DNA of 16,909 nt from Acidobacteriota bacterium (GCA_003231035.1 QIHU01000439.1:1-16909); one strand, 5' to 3'. Numbered from the stretch's first letter, positions 8,218 to 15,836 are shown. The notes: generated from the letters alone by a model not told the origin. Made by a program: numbers and translations.

Positions 8218-9092
8218 GCACGCTGCTTGGAGAACAAGTCGTTTGGCGCTGGGAAGAGAGAGATTTCGGCTTCCGGTTCCGCGCCGGGCGAGGCAAACGG
8301 GCCAAGGACTACTACCAGGCGGCGCATCCCGGAGACTTCTACATCGTTCCCAAGAGCCAGCGCAAGCTCACCAAAGCTCGCGCTGACGAGCTGGCGAAAG
8401 CCGTGGAGTCGCGGACCGCGCCGCGCATTGTGACCAACCCTTGGCAGGACTACAACCAAGACTGGGACTGGATCGCCACCGCCGAGGGGCTACTGCTGAA
8501 CTATGCCGGTTGCCTCGACCGCGAGCAGATCGAACGACGCGAGGACCAAGGGGTGCAGCGGGCCATGGAGCTGGTGGTCGCACTGCTGGAGCGCCCCGAG
8601 CCAGCCGCCTTGACTCTGCCGCTGGTGCAGCGGTTGCACCAGGCTTTGCTGGGCGAGATCTACCCCTTCGCCGGCAGCTGGCGCACGGTCGATCTGCACA
8701 AGGGCGACGGCCCCACCCGCTGGCCCTTGCCGCCGGGCGGCATGGCGCCGCTGATGGAGGTTTACGAGCGCGAGGTGCTCGCGCGCTCGCCGGTGGTCAC
8801 CGAAGACAACGATCCCGTTTTCGCCTACGCCAGCGAGGTGATGTGCGAACTGCTGGCCCTCCACCCCTTCCGCGAGGGCAACGGTCGTACCGCCTTCGTG
8901 CTTTGCAACCTCCTCTTGATGCAGAATAATCTCTTGCCTCTCAACCTCTACGACCGGCACAGCGACGAAGCGCGCTACTTCGCCGCCTGCGAGACGGGCC
9001 GCGTCCACAAAGACTACGGCCCGCTGCAAGCGCTGATCGCGGAATGGTCGACGCGCGCCCACGACCACTGGGAGGCAAGCCATGAAGCGTAA
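8214..9092 (+). CDS. Fic-domain protein encoded between the two halves of PglX
   Basis: A 292-residue Fic/DOC-superfamily protein. The catalytic motif HPFREGNGRT (217-226) has the expected His217, acidic Glu221 and GNGR loop. The last arginine of the usual HxFx[D/E]GNGRxxR motif is Phe228 here. A typical upstream segment IYPFAGSWRTV precedes a flap-like stretch around TRWPLPPGGM. The first 90 or so residues are not familiar to me. Fic enzymes usually transfer AMP, or occasionally another nucleotide moiety, to a hydroxyl of a target protein; many are toxins such as VbhT or Doc. I see no [S/T]xxxE[G/N] inhibitory helix inside this protein, so inhibition would have to come from a partner. Its ATG overlaps the pglX-N stop (ATGA), and its last 11 bases overlap the next gene, whose first residues resemble a Fic antitoxin. 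Its target and actual activity are unknown. Confidence 0.92.
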   Translation: MSTLLGEQVVWRWEERDFGFRFRAGRGKRAKDYYQAAHPGDFYIVPKSQRKLTKARADELAKAVESRTAPRIVTNPWQDYNQDWDWIATAEGLLLNYAGCLDREQIERREDQGVQRAMELVVALLERPEPAALTLPLVQRLHQALLGEIYPFAGSWRTVDLHKGDGPTRWPLPPGGMAPLMEVYEREVLARSPVVTEDNDPVFAYASEVMCELLALHPFREGNGRTAFVLCNLLLMQNNLLPLNLYDRHSDEARYFAACETGRVHKDYGPLQALIAEWSTRAHDHWEASHEA

Positions 9093-9240
9093 GCGGGTCG
9101 ATATCCAAGCAATCCTTGCGGATGAGAATCTCCGCAGGGAATTGATGGTGCCGACGCTTCAGGCGCTGCAAGCGCGGGAGGGGATCGAGACTACGCGGGA
9201 TCAGGCGGAGCGGGCTTATTACGTGGTGCAGGAGGGGGAG
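9082..9240 (+). other. VbhA-like Fic antitoxin segment fused to PglX-C
   Basis: Residues 1-53 of the PglX C-terminal protein. They open with KRKRVDIQAILADENLRRE and run through LQAREGIETTRDQAERAY. The Glu33-Gly34 pair followed by IETT and a second helix mirrors antitoxin VbhA, which I recall as containing SQRLEG within the inhibitory [S/T]xxxE[G/N] motif. Here the Ser/Thr position is Leu29. It lies directly after the fic gene with an 11-bp overlap, the normal relation of a toxin and its antitoxin, although VbhA itself precedes its toxin. The likeness is judged by eye from memory of the family and is an inference. Confidence 0.55.
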
Positions 9241-11031
9241 AAGGCGGTTTTTTTTGATTTGGTGCGAGCTGAGGTGGGGCGGCGGGAGGAGAGGTTTGTT
9301 GAGGCTTTGTGGAACCGCCAAGACGCCGAGGGCGCCAAGGTCGGAACCGGAAGGGTTCGGTTTGATGTGGCGCGGCGGGATTTTGGAACGATCGAGGGCT
9401 CACCGTTGGCGTACCGGCGGGTTGGATTGGTAGCTCATATCTTCAGACAAGCACCCCCACTAGATCCTGGGTTCGGAGCCGTAAAGCAGGGCCTAGCGAC
9501 GGCTGCTGACCTGCGTTTTGTCCGCCATTCCTGGGAAGTTGCCCCCGGACATGCTGGCCAGGCGACGGACTGGGTTCCCTTCGCTAAGGGGGGTGGCTTC
9601 TCTAGGTTCTACTCGGATGTTCACCTAGTTGTTCGGTGGGAGCACAGTGGCTCCGCTATTCGGGCTTTCAAGGGAGCCTACATCCGAAATGAGCGGTACT
9701 ACTTCAAGCCCGGCCTCACCTGGCCTCTGCGAACACAGCGAGGATTCAACCTCCGTGTAATGCCCGCCGGCTGTATCTTCGGCCACAAAGGCCCCGCGAT
9801 TTTCCCTGTTCGTGAGCGTGACACGTGGTTCCTACTCGGTCTCGCAAATTCCGCACCCGCGGAGTACCTGCTCAAGGGTCTGATGTCCTTCGGCTCCTGG
9901 GAAGTGGGTGTCATCAAGCGTCTCCCCGTCCCCCAACCCACGGCGCAGCAGCGCGAACGGATCGGCAACCTTGCTCTCCGAATTCATAACATCAAATCGT
10001 CCTGGGACGAAGGCAACGAAGTCTCCACCCGCTTCCGCCGCCCCTGGCTCCTCCTTGGCGACCTTGGCGTCTTGGCGGTTCCCCAACGGTTAGACCACCT
10101 AGCCCACCACGAAGCCACCGAAGAGGCCCACATCCAAGCTCTCTACGCCCAGCTCAACGACGAGGTCTACAAGCTCTACAACATCCCCGCCGCCACCCGT
10201 GCCACCATCGAAGAGACCCTCGGCGAGCGCCCGCCGGAGATCCTCTGGCCGCGGATGGAGCGCAAGAGCCCCGAGCAGAAGCGCATGGAGCACGTCTGGC
10301 GGCTGCTCTCCCATGCGGTGCAGCGGGTGGTGGAGGCCGACGAGGACGGCATCGTTCCCTTCGCCGCGGTCTCCGGCGAGACCAGCCTTCTCGACCGTCT
10401 CCACCAAGAGCTGGCGCGCCTCTTCCCGGAGCAGGACATCAACCAGCTCGAAACCGAGATCACCAACGAACTCAAGCGCAAGGTCCGCGGCTACAAGAGC
10501 GCATCGAGCCTCGGCCAGTGGCTCGATAACCACTTCTTCGCCTTCCACGCCTCGCTCTACAAGAAGCGCCCCATTCTCTGGCACATCGCCAGCCGCCAAG
10601 GCCACACCCCCTTTGCCTTTGGCGCGCTGTGCCAGTACCACAAGTTCGACGCCGACCGCATGGCCAAACTGCGTGCCGGCTACCTGCGCGACGCCATCGA
10701 GTCCTTCCGTCGCGAGGCGGCACGGGCCAGCCAGGAGGACCGAGCGGAGGATCGTACCGAGTGGCAGGCGCGGCTCGAAGAGGCGCAGGCCCTCGACCGC
10801 AAACTACAAGCGGTGCAGGAAGGGCGCCACGGCGGTAGCGAAGGCGACGAAGATGAAGCTCAAGACCAGGAGCTGGAGCACGACCAGGAGCTGGACTACC
10901 GCATCCTGACCCCGTGGAAGTCGCCGGAGGATCGGCCCCAGGGCTGGGAGCCGGATCTTGACGATGGGGTGAAAGTCAACATCGAGCCGTTGCAAAGGGC
11001 TGGGGTGCTGCGCCTCAAGAACGTGGTGTGA
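9082..11031 (+). CDS. pglX: PglX C-terminal half (target recognition) with an antitoxin-like N-terminal extension
   Basis: A 649-residue protein. Residues 1 to about 53 do not look like PglX and resemble a small Fic antitoxin. PglX-like sequence starts near KAVFFDLVRAE (54-64). It continues through FGTIEGSPLAYRR, the recognition-domain block RFVRHSWEV (145-153), WVPFAKGG (164-171) and FKPGLTWPLRTQRGF. The helical C-terminal domain ends in RILTPWKSPEDRPQGWEPDL and DDGVKVNIEPLQRAGVLRLK, a hallmark PglX tail. It supplies the DNA-specificity half missing from the gene at 6130 and contains no methyltransferase motifs I or IV. The ATG at 9082 overlaps the fic stop by 11 bp. The stop overlaps the pglZ start. 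Third-position GC falls sharply inside the recognition domain, and an inverted repeat brackets that domain. I infer a two-subunit PglX with an embedded antitoxin. Confidence 0.9.
   Translation: MKRKRVDIQAILADENLRRELMVPTLQALQAREGIETTRDQAERAYYVVQEGEKAVFFDLVRAEVGRREERFVEALWNRQDAEGAKVGTGRVRFDVARRDFGTIEGSPLAYRRVGLVAHIFRQAPPLDPGFGAVKQGLATAADLRFVRHSWEVAPGHAGQATDWVPFAKGGGFSRFYSDVHLVVRWEHSGSAIRAFKGAYIRNERYYFKPGLTWPLRTQRGFNLRVMPAGCIFGHKGPAIFPVRERDTWFLLGLANSAPAEYLLKGLMSFGSWEVGVIKRLPVPQPTAQQRERIGNLALRIHNIKSSWDEGNEVSTRFRRPWLLLGDLGVLAVPQRLDHLAHHEATEEAHIQALYAQLNDEVYKLYNIPAATRATIEETLGERPPEILWPRMERKSPEQKRMEHVWRLLSHAVQRVVEADEDGIVPFAAVSGETSLLDRLHQELARLFPEQDINQLETEITNELKRKVRGYKSASSLGQWLDNHFFAFHASLYKKRPILWHIASRQGHTPFAFGALCQYHKFDADRMAKLRAGYLRDAIESFRREAARASQEDRAEDRTEWQARLEEAQALDRKLQAVQEGRHGGSEGDEDEAQDQELEHDQELDYRILTPWKSPEDRPQGWEPDLDDGVKVNIEPLQRAGVLRLKNVV
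9248..9255 (+). repeat. Homopolymeric T8 tract inside pglX-C
   Basis: Eight consecutive T residues within codons gtt-ttt-ttt, encoding Val-Phe-Phe (56-58). The tract lies right where the antitoxin-like segment joins PglX sequence. It stands out in a GC-rich gene. Slippage by one base would leave the antitoxin-like segment intact and shift the specificity domain out of frame. Confidence 0.8.
9311..9340 (+). repeat. Left arm of 30-bp inverted repeat (NRQDA-type dispersed repeat)
   Basis: This arm begins ggaaccgccaagacgcc. Its reverse complement matches 10053-10082 at 28 of 30 positions, including 17 in a row. In the pglX frame it encodes NRQDAEGAK, an insertion between PglX-like segments. It resembles a gene-embedded dispersed repeat (NRQDAKVAK in one sense, LGDLGVLAV in the other) that I have seen in several environmental phyla; that recollection has not been checked. 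Confidence 0.85.
10053..10082 (-). repeat. Right arm of 30-bp inverted repeat
   Basis: This is the reverse complement of 9311-9340 with 2 mismatches. In the pglX frame it encodes LGDLGVLAVP; on the opposite strand it encodes NRQDAKVAK. With the left arm it encloses 712 bp holding the target-recognition domain. The right arm ends where codon use returns to the very high GC3 of the rest of the operon. Confidence 0.85.
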
Positions 11032-13673
11032 TGATCCTCCAGGCCCTGATCGACCAACTCCAGCAGCGCTTCCAACACGAGAAGCGGGCCCAGGTCTGCT
11101 TGTGGTTCGACGAGCGCCAGGAGTTCGCCCGGCTACTGCCGGCGCTACGCCACCACCTCGAAGGGCTGGAGCCGCCCCCTTTTCGTCTTCTGGAGTACGA
11201 CGCCAGTCAATACCACGGCCAGATCTGGCTCAAGCACCAGGTCAACCAGGGCCATGGCCAGCCAAGCCACGGCCAGCCAACCCTGGGCCAGAAGCGACAA
11301 CGGTTCGTGATCTACCTTCCACTGCCCGAAGATCGCCTGGAGCACGACGGCGCGCACGGCGCGCACGGCGAAGGCGCCCTCGAACTGCTGGCCGAGTACC
11401 GCCACGCGGGGATCACCTGGCGCCTCGGCGGCAAGCGACCCACCCTTTTCAGCTTCATGAAACAGGTCGGCGTCCAGCTCCCCTCCGCCCCCGGCGACCA
11501 GCGACGGCTCTACGACGACGGGCGCGATTCTCTGCTGGCCCAATACGCCGCCAAGTTCGCCGACCGGCCGGCAGAGTTTTGGAACCCTCTGCTGAGCCCG
11601 GAGCTGGCCCAATCGCGCCTCCTCGGCGATGTCGACCAGATGATTCTCGATCTGGCGCTCGAACCCGAGCCCGTCTGGCGGTCGCTGGAGAAAGAAGGTC
11701 TTGTCGCCGAGTTTCTCGCCATGGTTCGGGAACGCTACGACTTCGCCGCTCCCGACTTCGAGGGCCCCAGCCACGATCCCGTGCGCTGGGTGGAAGCGTT
11801 GGTCCTGGTGGTGGCCTTGACTGAGTGCTATCTCGGCTACGGCGAACCGGCCGACTTCCCGCTGGCCGAGAGGCTGCCGGCACTGGGCGTGCGCTCGCAC
11901 CACCGCGAGCTGCTCCACCGCTGGCTGCGCGACAGCGAGAGTCGCGCTGCCTGGGATGGTTGGATCGCGCGCGTCGAGACCCAGGTAGACCTCGCCGAGT
12001 GGGCCCAAGACAAGCCCGGCTTCAGCCGTGGCTTCCCCCACCTGAGCCGGTTGCGCTGGCGGCGAATCGCCCAGAGCTTCGCGGCGGCCGCGCCCAGATC
12101 TTCAACCACCGCCGCCTTCTTTGCAAAGCACAGCGCACTGATCGACCAAGAAGCAAAGGTCGGCAAGGCCAGCCTCAGCCCCACGGGATCCTGGCAATTG
12201 CTGCACCAACTACAGGCGTTGGTGACGGCTGCCGAGCAAGCCACGCGGCTCGCCGAGACGGCCGACACCACCGCGGCCCTCGCGCGGCTCTTCATGGAGC
12301 AGGCGGCGGCAGTGGATGCGAGGCACCTCCAAGTGCGCCACGAGGCCGACAAGCAGAGCCAGCCGGCGATGATCCAGGTAGCGGACCGAACCTACGCCGC
12401 CTACACCAATAGGCTCAACAGCCGCTTCTTTGAGCGCTACGTCGGCGGCGACGACGCCGACATCCCAGGTCTGCCCTACGTCACACCGCACCTGGAACGA
12501 CAACTATGGACGACGCAAGGCCGGCGTGCCGTCGTCATCGTGGACGGACTGCGCTACGACTGCGCCGGCCTCATCGCCCAACAGCTTCAGAGCTACGAGG
12601 TGACCCTCACCGCCCTGCGGGCGGCGCTGCCCACCGTCACACCGATCGGCATGACGGCCTTGATGCCTCTCTCCGGCGCGCGAATCTCGTGCGAAATCCA
12701 AGGCAACAGCCTGCATCCCAAGGTCAACGGCAAAGACGCGGCCGCGCGCGGCACTCGCATCGCCTTCTTGAAGGACTTTGGCGCCGACTGCCGCGAGATC
12801 GCGGAGATCGAAGTGAGCCCGGGCACACCCGAGGGGCTTGGAGACTTGCTCGTCGTCTTCGGCCATTCCGAGGTCGATGATATCGGCCATGGCAATGCCA
12901 ACGCCCTAATCCGCCATTTTCACCTCGAAATCGAACGCATCGTTCGCCTGATCCACCAGTTGCACCGCTGGGGTTACCCGCAGGTCCACGTAGTCACCGA
13001 TCATGGGTTCATCCTCCTCGACAAAGAGAAACTCCCTGAAACCGTCGCCTGTGACCCGGCGTGGTGCCGTCTTCACAAGGAGCGCTTCGCGCTGGTGCCG
13101 GCGGAGGCGGACCTTCCGGTCGCCACTCTGCCCTTCGCGTGGGATCCGACATTGCGCGTCGCTGTGCCGCCCGGCCTGGCCTTCTTCAAGAGCCCGAAGC
13201 CTTTCTCCCATGGCGGCGCGGCGCTGCAGGAGCTGGTGATTCCTCACCTGGTATCGACTAGCCGCAAGAGCACCGCGAAGAGGATTGGCGTGGATGTCGT
13301 GGTTTCCACGGCTGAGCTGATGCGAACGGCGGTCAAGGTCATCCTGCGGCCAAAGCTCCCCGACTCCTCCGCGGATGGCCAGATGGCCCTCTTCTCAGCC
13401 GGCGGTCGAACACTGAGCCTCGACGTACTACGCACCGATGCGAGTGGAGAGCGAGTTTCCGTGCTCGCCTCAGGACCCCGGAATATACACCTCGAAGCGC
13501 GGCCCAGTCAGCAGCAGCCTGAACCACAGCCCGAGCAACAGGTCACTCTCTTTTTCCATACCGCGCTTTCCTTCACCGCTGGCGAACTCCTTCATCTCGA
13601 AGTCCGCGATGCAGAGACGACGCAACAGTTCCCGTCTGGAGGTCTAGTACTGACTGTCGGGCGGGACATGTAG
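11031..13673 (+). CDS. pglZ: PglZ, alkaline-phosphatase-superfamily protein of BREX type 1
   Basis: An 880-residue protein with the PglZ core of the alkaline phosphatase/phosphodiesterase superfamily. Metal-ligand blocks can be read in order: VVIVDGLRYD (Asp505 as likely first ligand), a TVTPIGMTALMP segment at the usual nucleophile Thr position, FGHSEVDDIGHGN (His612, Asp616, Asp617, His620), and VTDHGF (Asp657-His658). The N-terminal region is helical and carries short His-Gly repeats near residues 75-115. I take ATG 11031, which overlaps the pglX-C TGA as TGATG; GTG 11028 would add one residue. PglZ is essential in BREX and binds other Brx proteins. Whether it acts as a nuclease or phosphatase in vivo varies between systems. 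It shares the operon with pglX-C by overlap, and its length fits the family. Confidence 0.94.
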   Translation: MILQALIDQLQQRFQHEKRAQVCLWFDERQEFARLLPALRHHLEGLEPPPFRLLEYDASQYHGQIWLKHQVNQGHGQPSHGQPTLGQKRQRFVIYLPLPEDRLEHDGAHGAHGEGALELLAEYRHAGITWRLGGKRPTLFSFMKQVGVQLPSAPGDQRRLYDDGRDSLLAQYAAKFADRPAEFWNPLLSPELAQSRLLGDVDQMILDLALEPEPVWRSLEKEGLVAEFLAMVRERYDFAAPDFEGPSHDPVRWVEALVLVVALTECYLGYGEPADFPLAERLPALGVRSHHRELLHRWLRDSESRAAWDGWIARVETQVDLAEWAQDKPGFSRGFPHLSRLRWRRIAQSFAAAAPRSSTTAAFFAKHSALIDQEAKVGKASLSPTGSWQLLHQLQALVTAAEQATRLAETADTTAALARLFMEQAAAVDARHLQVRHEADKQSQPAMIQVADRTYAAYTNRLNSRFFERYVGGDDADIPGLPYVTPHLERQLWTTQGRRAVVIVDGLRYDCAGLIAQQLQSYEVTLTALRAALPTVTPIGMTALMPLSGARISCEIQGNSLHPKVNGKDAAARGTRIAFLKDFGADCREIAEIEVSPGTPEGLGDLLVVFGHSEVDDIGHGNANALIRHFHLEIERIVRLIHQLHRWGYPQVHVVTDHGFILLDKEKLPETVACDPAWCRLHKERFALVPAEADLPVATLPFAWDPTLRVAVPPGLAFFKSPKPFSHGGAALQELVIPHLVSTSRKSTAKRIGVDVVVSTAELMRTAVKVILRPKLPDSSADGQMALFSAGGRTLSLDVLRTDASGERVSVLASGPRNIHLEARPSQQQPEPQPEQQVTLFFHTALSFTAGELLHLEVRDAETTQQFPSGGLVLTVGRDM
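11252..11281 (+). repeat. In-frame 15-bp tandem duplication in pglZ
   Basis: ccatggccagccaag (11252-11266) and ccacggccagccaac (11267-11281) match at 13 of 15 positions and encode HGQPS then HGQPT (from residue 75). A shorter AHG-AHG repeat follows near 11356. It is probably a flexible surface loop. Being in-frame, copy-number change would not break the gene. Confidence 0.7.
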
Positions 13674-13707
13674 TGAGACTTACAGCGAGACAAATAGTGA
13701 GGCACTG

Positions 13708-15783
13708 ATGACGATCCACGAACCACAGTTCGAACCCTTGGCTCTGGACGAACTCGACACCTTGGCCACGCAGTCCTACCCGGGGCTCGTGGTGCGCAAG
13801 GATCTGCTGCGACGCATGCGTAGCGCCTTTGGCGTGCCTGCCTTCGTTATCGAGTTTCTGCTCGGGAAGTACTGCGCATCGACCGACGAAGAAACCATCC
13901 GCGAAGGGCTGGAATTCGTGCGCGAGACCCTCGCCAGCAAGTACGTCAAGCCCGACGAACGCGAGATCGTCAAGTCGGCGATCAAACAGCACACCACCTT
14001 CGAGATCATCGACAAGATCTCGGTGCGTCTGATCGAAACTCACGACAAATACTGGGCGCGGTTGTCCAATCTCGACCTCGATTACATCAACATCGAAGAG
14101 AGCGAAGTCCGCCACCACGACCGGCTCCTGATGGGTGGCATCTGGGCTGAGATCACCCTGCGCTACGACGACAGCTACATCTTCAAGAACCAGAACCGCC
14201 CTTTCTTCGTCGAAAGCATCCGCCCGATCCAGCTCTCCTCGCGCAAGCTCGACGACTTCATCGCCGGCCGGCGCCGCTTCACCACCGACCAGTGGCTCGA
14301 CCTGATGATGCGCTCGATGGGCTACGAACCCGACCATCCTTACTACACCAAGCGGCGCAAGCTCCATTGCATGCTGCGGCTAGTGCCGCTGGTCGAAAAG
14401 AACTTCAACTGCGTGGAACTCGGCCCGCGCGGCACTGGCAAGAGCTTCGTTTACCAACAGCTGAGCCCCTACTGCCACCTCGTATCCGGCGGGCAAACCA
14501 CCACCGCCCAGATGTTCGTAAACCTCTCCTCGGGGCAACGAGGGCTGGTTTGCTTGTGGGATGTGGTCGCCTTCGACGAAGCGGCTGGCGTTCGGTTCAG
14601 CGACAAGAGTGGTTTGAACATCATGAAGGGCTACATGGAAGATGGCGCCTTCAGCCGCGGTCGAGACATCATCAATGCCGAAGGTTCGATCGTCTTCGTG
14701 GGCAACATCGACGGCGACATCGAAACGATCGCTCGCACTTCGAACCTCTTCTACCCCATGCCCAAAGAGATGGACACGGCCTTCTTCGACCGCATCCATG
14801 CCTACATCCCGGGCTGGGAGTTCCAGAAGACCTCGGATGCGACCTACACCGATCACTTCGGCATCGTCACTGACTACCTCGCCGAGGTCTTTCGAGAGCT
14901 GCGCAAGCAAAGCTACGCCGACTATGCCGAGCGCTATTTCTACTTCGGCCCTCACCTCGGCGGTCGCGACCAAAAAGCGGTGCGCAAGATCGTCTCTGGA
15001 TTGATCAAACTGCTGCACCCGCACGGCGAGGTCAGCCAAGAAGAAACCGAGGAGTACCTCGCCTACGCGATGGAGATGCGCCGCCGGGTCAAGGAGCAGC
15101 TCAAGAAGATGGGTGGCCTCGAATACTGGGACACGAGCTTCTCCTACAGCGACCGAGAGACCGGTCAAGAAACGTTCGTGCCTGTCCCGGAGATGGGAGG
15201 AGGTTCGTTGATCGCCGAAGGCTCACTGCCGCCGGGCAGCGTACACACCATCGGTTCCGATCTCAGCGAAAACCGGCTGGCGCTCTTCCTCCTGCAAACG
15301 CAAATGAACCGTGGCTCTGGCCGCATCATCCCGCTCGGCAGCCTCTCCACCAAGATGAAAGAGGCGATCAAGACGGCCGACGCCTACCTCAAAGCCAACG
15401 TCCGCAACCTGGGCATCGATCACGACCTCAAGGGCTACGATTTCACCATCCAAGCGATCAACCTGAACCAAGCAAAAGACGGCGCCGAGACCGCCGTCGC
15501 CTTCTTTATCTCGCTCGTGTCGGCCATTCTCGGCAAGCCGGTGCTCGACCGCACCGTCGTTCTCGGCGAAATGAGCGTGCAGGGCCTGTTGCTCAAGGTG
15601 AACTCGCTACCCGAGCGCATGCAGCTCGCGGTTGAAGCCGGCGCCAAGCGCATCCTGATCCCGAGCGACAACAAGCGCGATATCGCGGAAATCCCAGACG
15701 CGATCCTCACTGCCATCCAATGGCAGTTCTTCGACTCGCCGACCAAGGCAGCGATCATGGCGATGGGAATGGGGATGGGATGA
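13708..15783 (+). CDS. brxL: BrxL, AAA+ / Lon-like effector of BREX type 1
   Basis: A 691-residue protein matching BrxL throughout. An N-terminal helical domain is followed by an AAA+ module with Walker A GPRGTGKS (239-246, Lys245) and Walker B VVAFDEAAG (Asp290-Glu291). After it comes a C-terminal Lon-protease-like fold (FTIQAINLNQAKDG, then LLLKVNSLPERM and AGAKRILIPSDNKRDI). BrxL proteins form DNA-binding, MCM-like rings needed for phage exclusion. The Lon catalytic dyad looks absent: DGAETA (591-596) stands where Lon has DGPSAG, and SLPER (633-637) stands where Lon has GLKEK. The ATG at 13708 follows GAGG at 13699-13702. It starts 34 bp after pglZ and closes the operon. The C-terminus is a low-complexity MAMGMGMG. 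It marks the system as type 1 BREX. Confidence 0.95.
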   Translation: MTIHEPQFEPLALDELDTLATQSYPGLVVRKDLLRRMRSAFGVPAFVIEFLLGKYCASTDEETIREGLEFVRETLASKYVKPDEREIVKSAIKQHTTFEIIDKISVRLIETHDKYWARLSNLDLDYINIEESEVRHHDRLLMGGIWAEITLRYDDSYIFKNQNRPFFVESIRPIQLSSRKLDDFIAGRRRFTTDQWLDLMMRSMGYEPDHPYYTKRRKLHCMLRLVPLVEKNFNCVELGPRGTGKSFVYQQLSPYCHLVSGGQTTTAQMFVNLSSGQRGLVCLWDVVAFDEAAGVRFSDKSGLNIMKGYMEDGAFSRGRDIINAEGSIVFVGNIDGDIETIARTSNLFYPMPKEMDTAFFDRIHAYIPGWEFQKTSDATYTDHFGIVTDYLAEVFRELRKQSYADYAERYFYFGPHLGGRDQKAVRKIVSGLIKLLHPHGEVSQEETEEYLAYAMEMRRRVKEQLKKMGGLEYWDTSFSYSDRETGQETFVPVPEMGGGSLIAEGSLPPGSVHTIGSDLSENRLALFLLQTQMNRGSGRIIPLGSLSTKMKEAIKTADAYLKANVRNLGIDHDLKGYDFTIQAINLNQAKDGAETAVAFFISLVSAILGKPVLDRTVVLGEMSVQGLLLKVNSLPERMQLAVEAGAKRILIPSDNKRDIAEIPDAILTAIQWQFFDSPTKAAIMAMGMGMG

Positions 15784-15810
15784 CGACTCCTCGCCACGCG
15801 AATTCACCCT

Positions 15811-15836
15811 GAGACCGGAAGCATTGCCGGTGTCTC
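15811..15836 (+). terminator. Hairpin after brxL, possible terminator
   Basis: gagaccgg (15811-15818) pairs with ccggtgtctc (15827-15836) as an 8-bp stem with a 2-nt bulge and an 8-nt loop, 28 bp past the brxL stop. No T-run follows, so it is not a canonical Rho-independent terminator. It may slow polymerase or protect the 3' end. The rest of the 236-bp gap up to the RadC gene shows no gene. Confidence 0.35.

Noticed and set aside
8205..9250. The pglX split as a sequencing error or simple frameshift
   Set aside because: Almost 900 bp of an intact, in-context fic gene separates the halves, and both halves have their own starts and tight overlaps. A base-call error cannot create this.
9311..10082. 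Invertible shufflon that flips an alternative recognition domain into frame
   Set aside because: The opposite strand between the arms contains only short open frames, so an inversion would interrupt pglX-C rather than offer a second full recognition domain. An off-switch or domain exchange remains possible.
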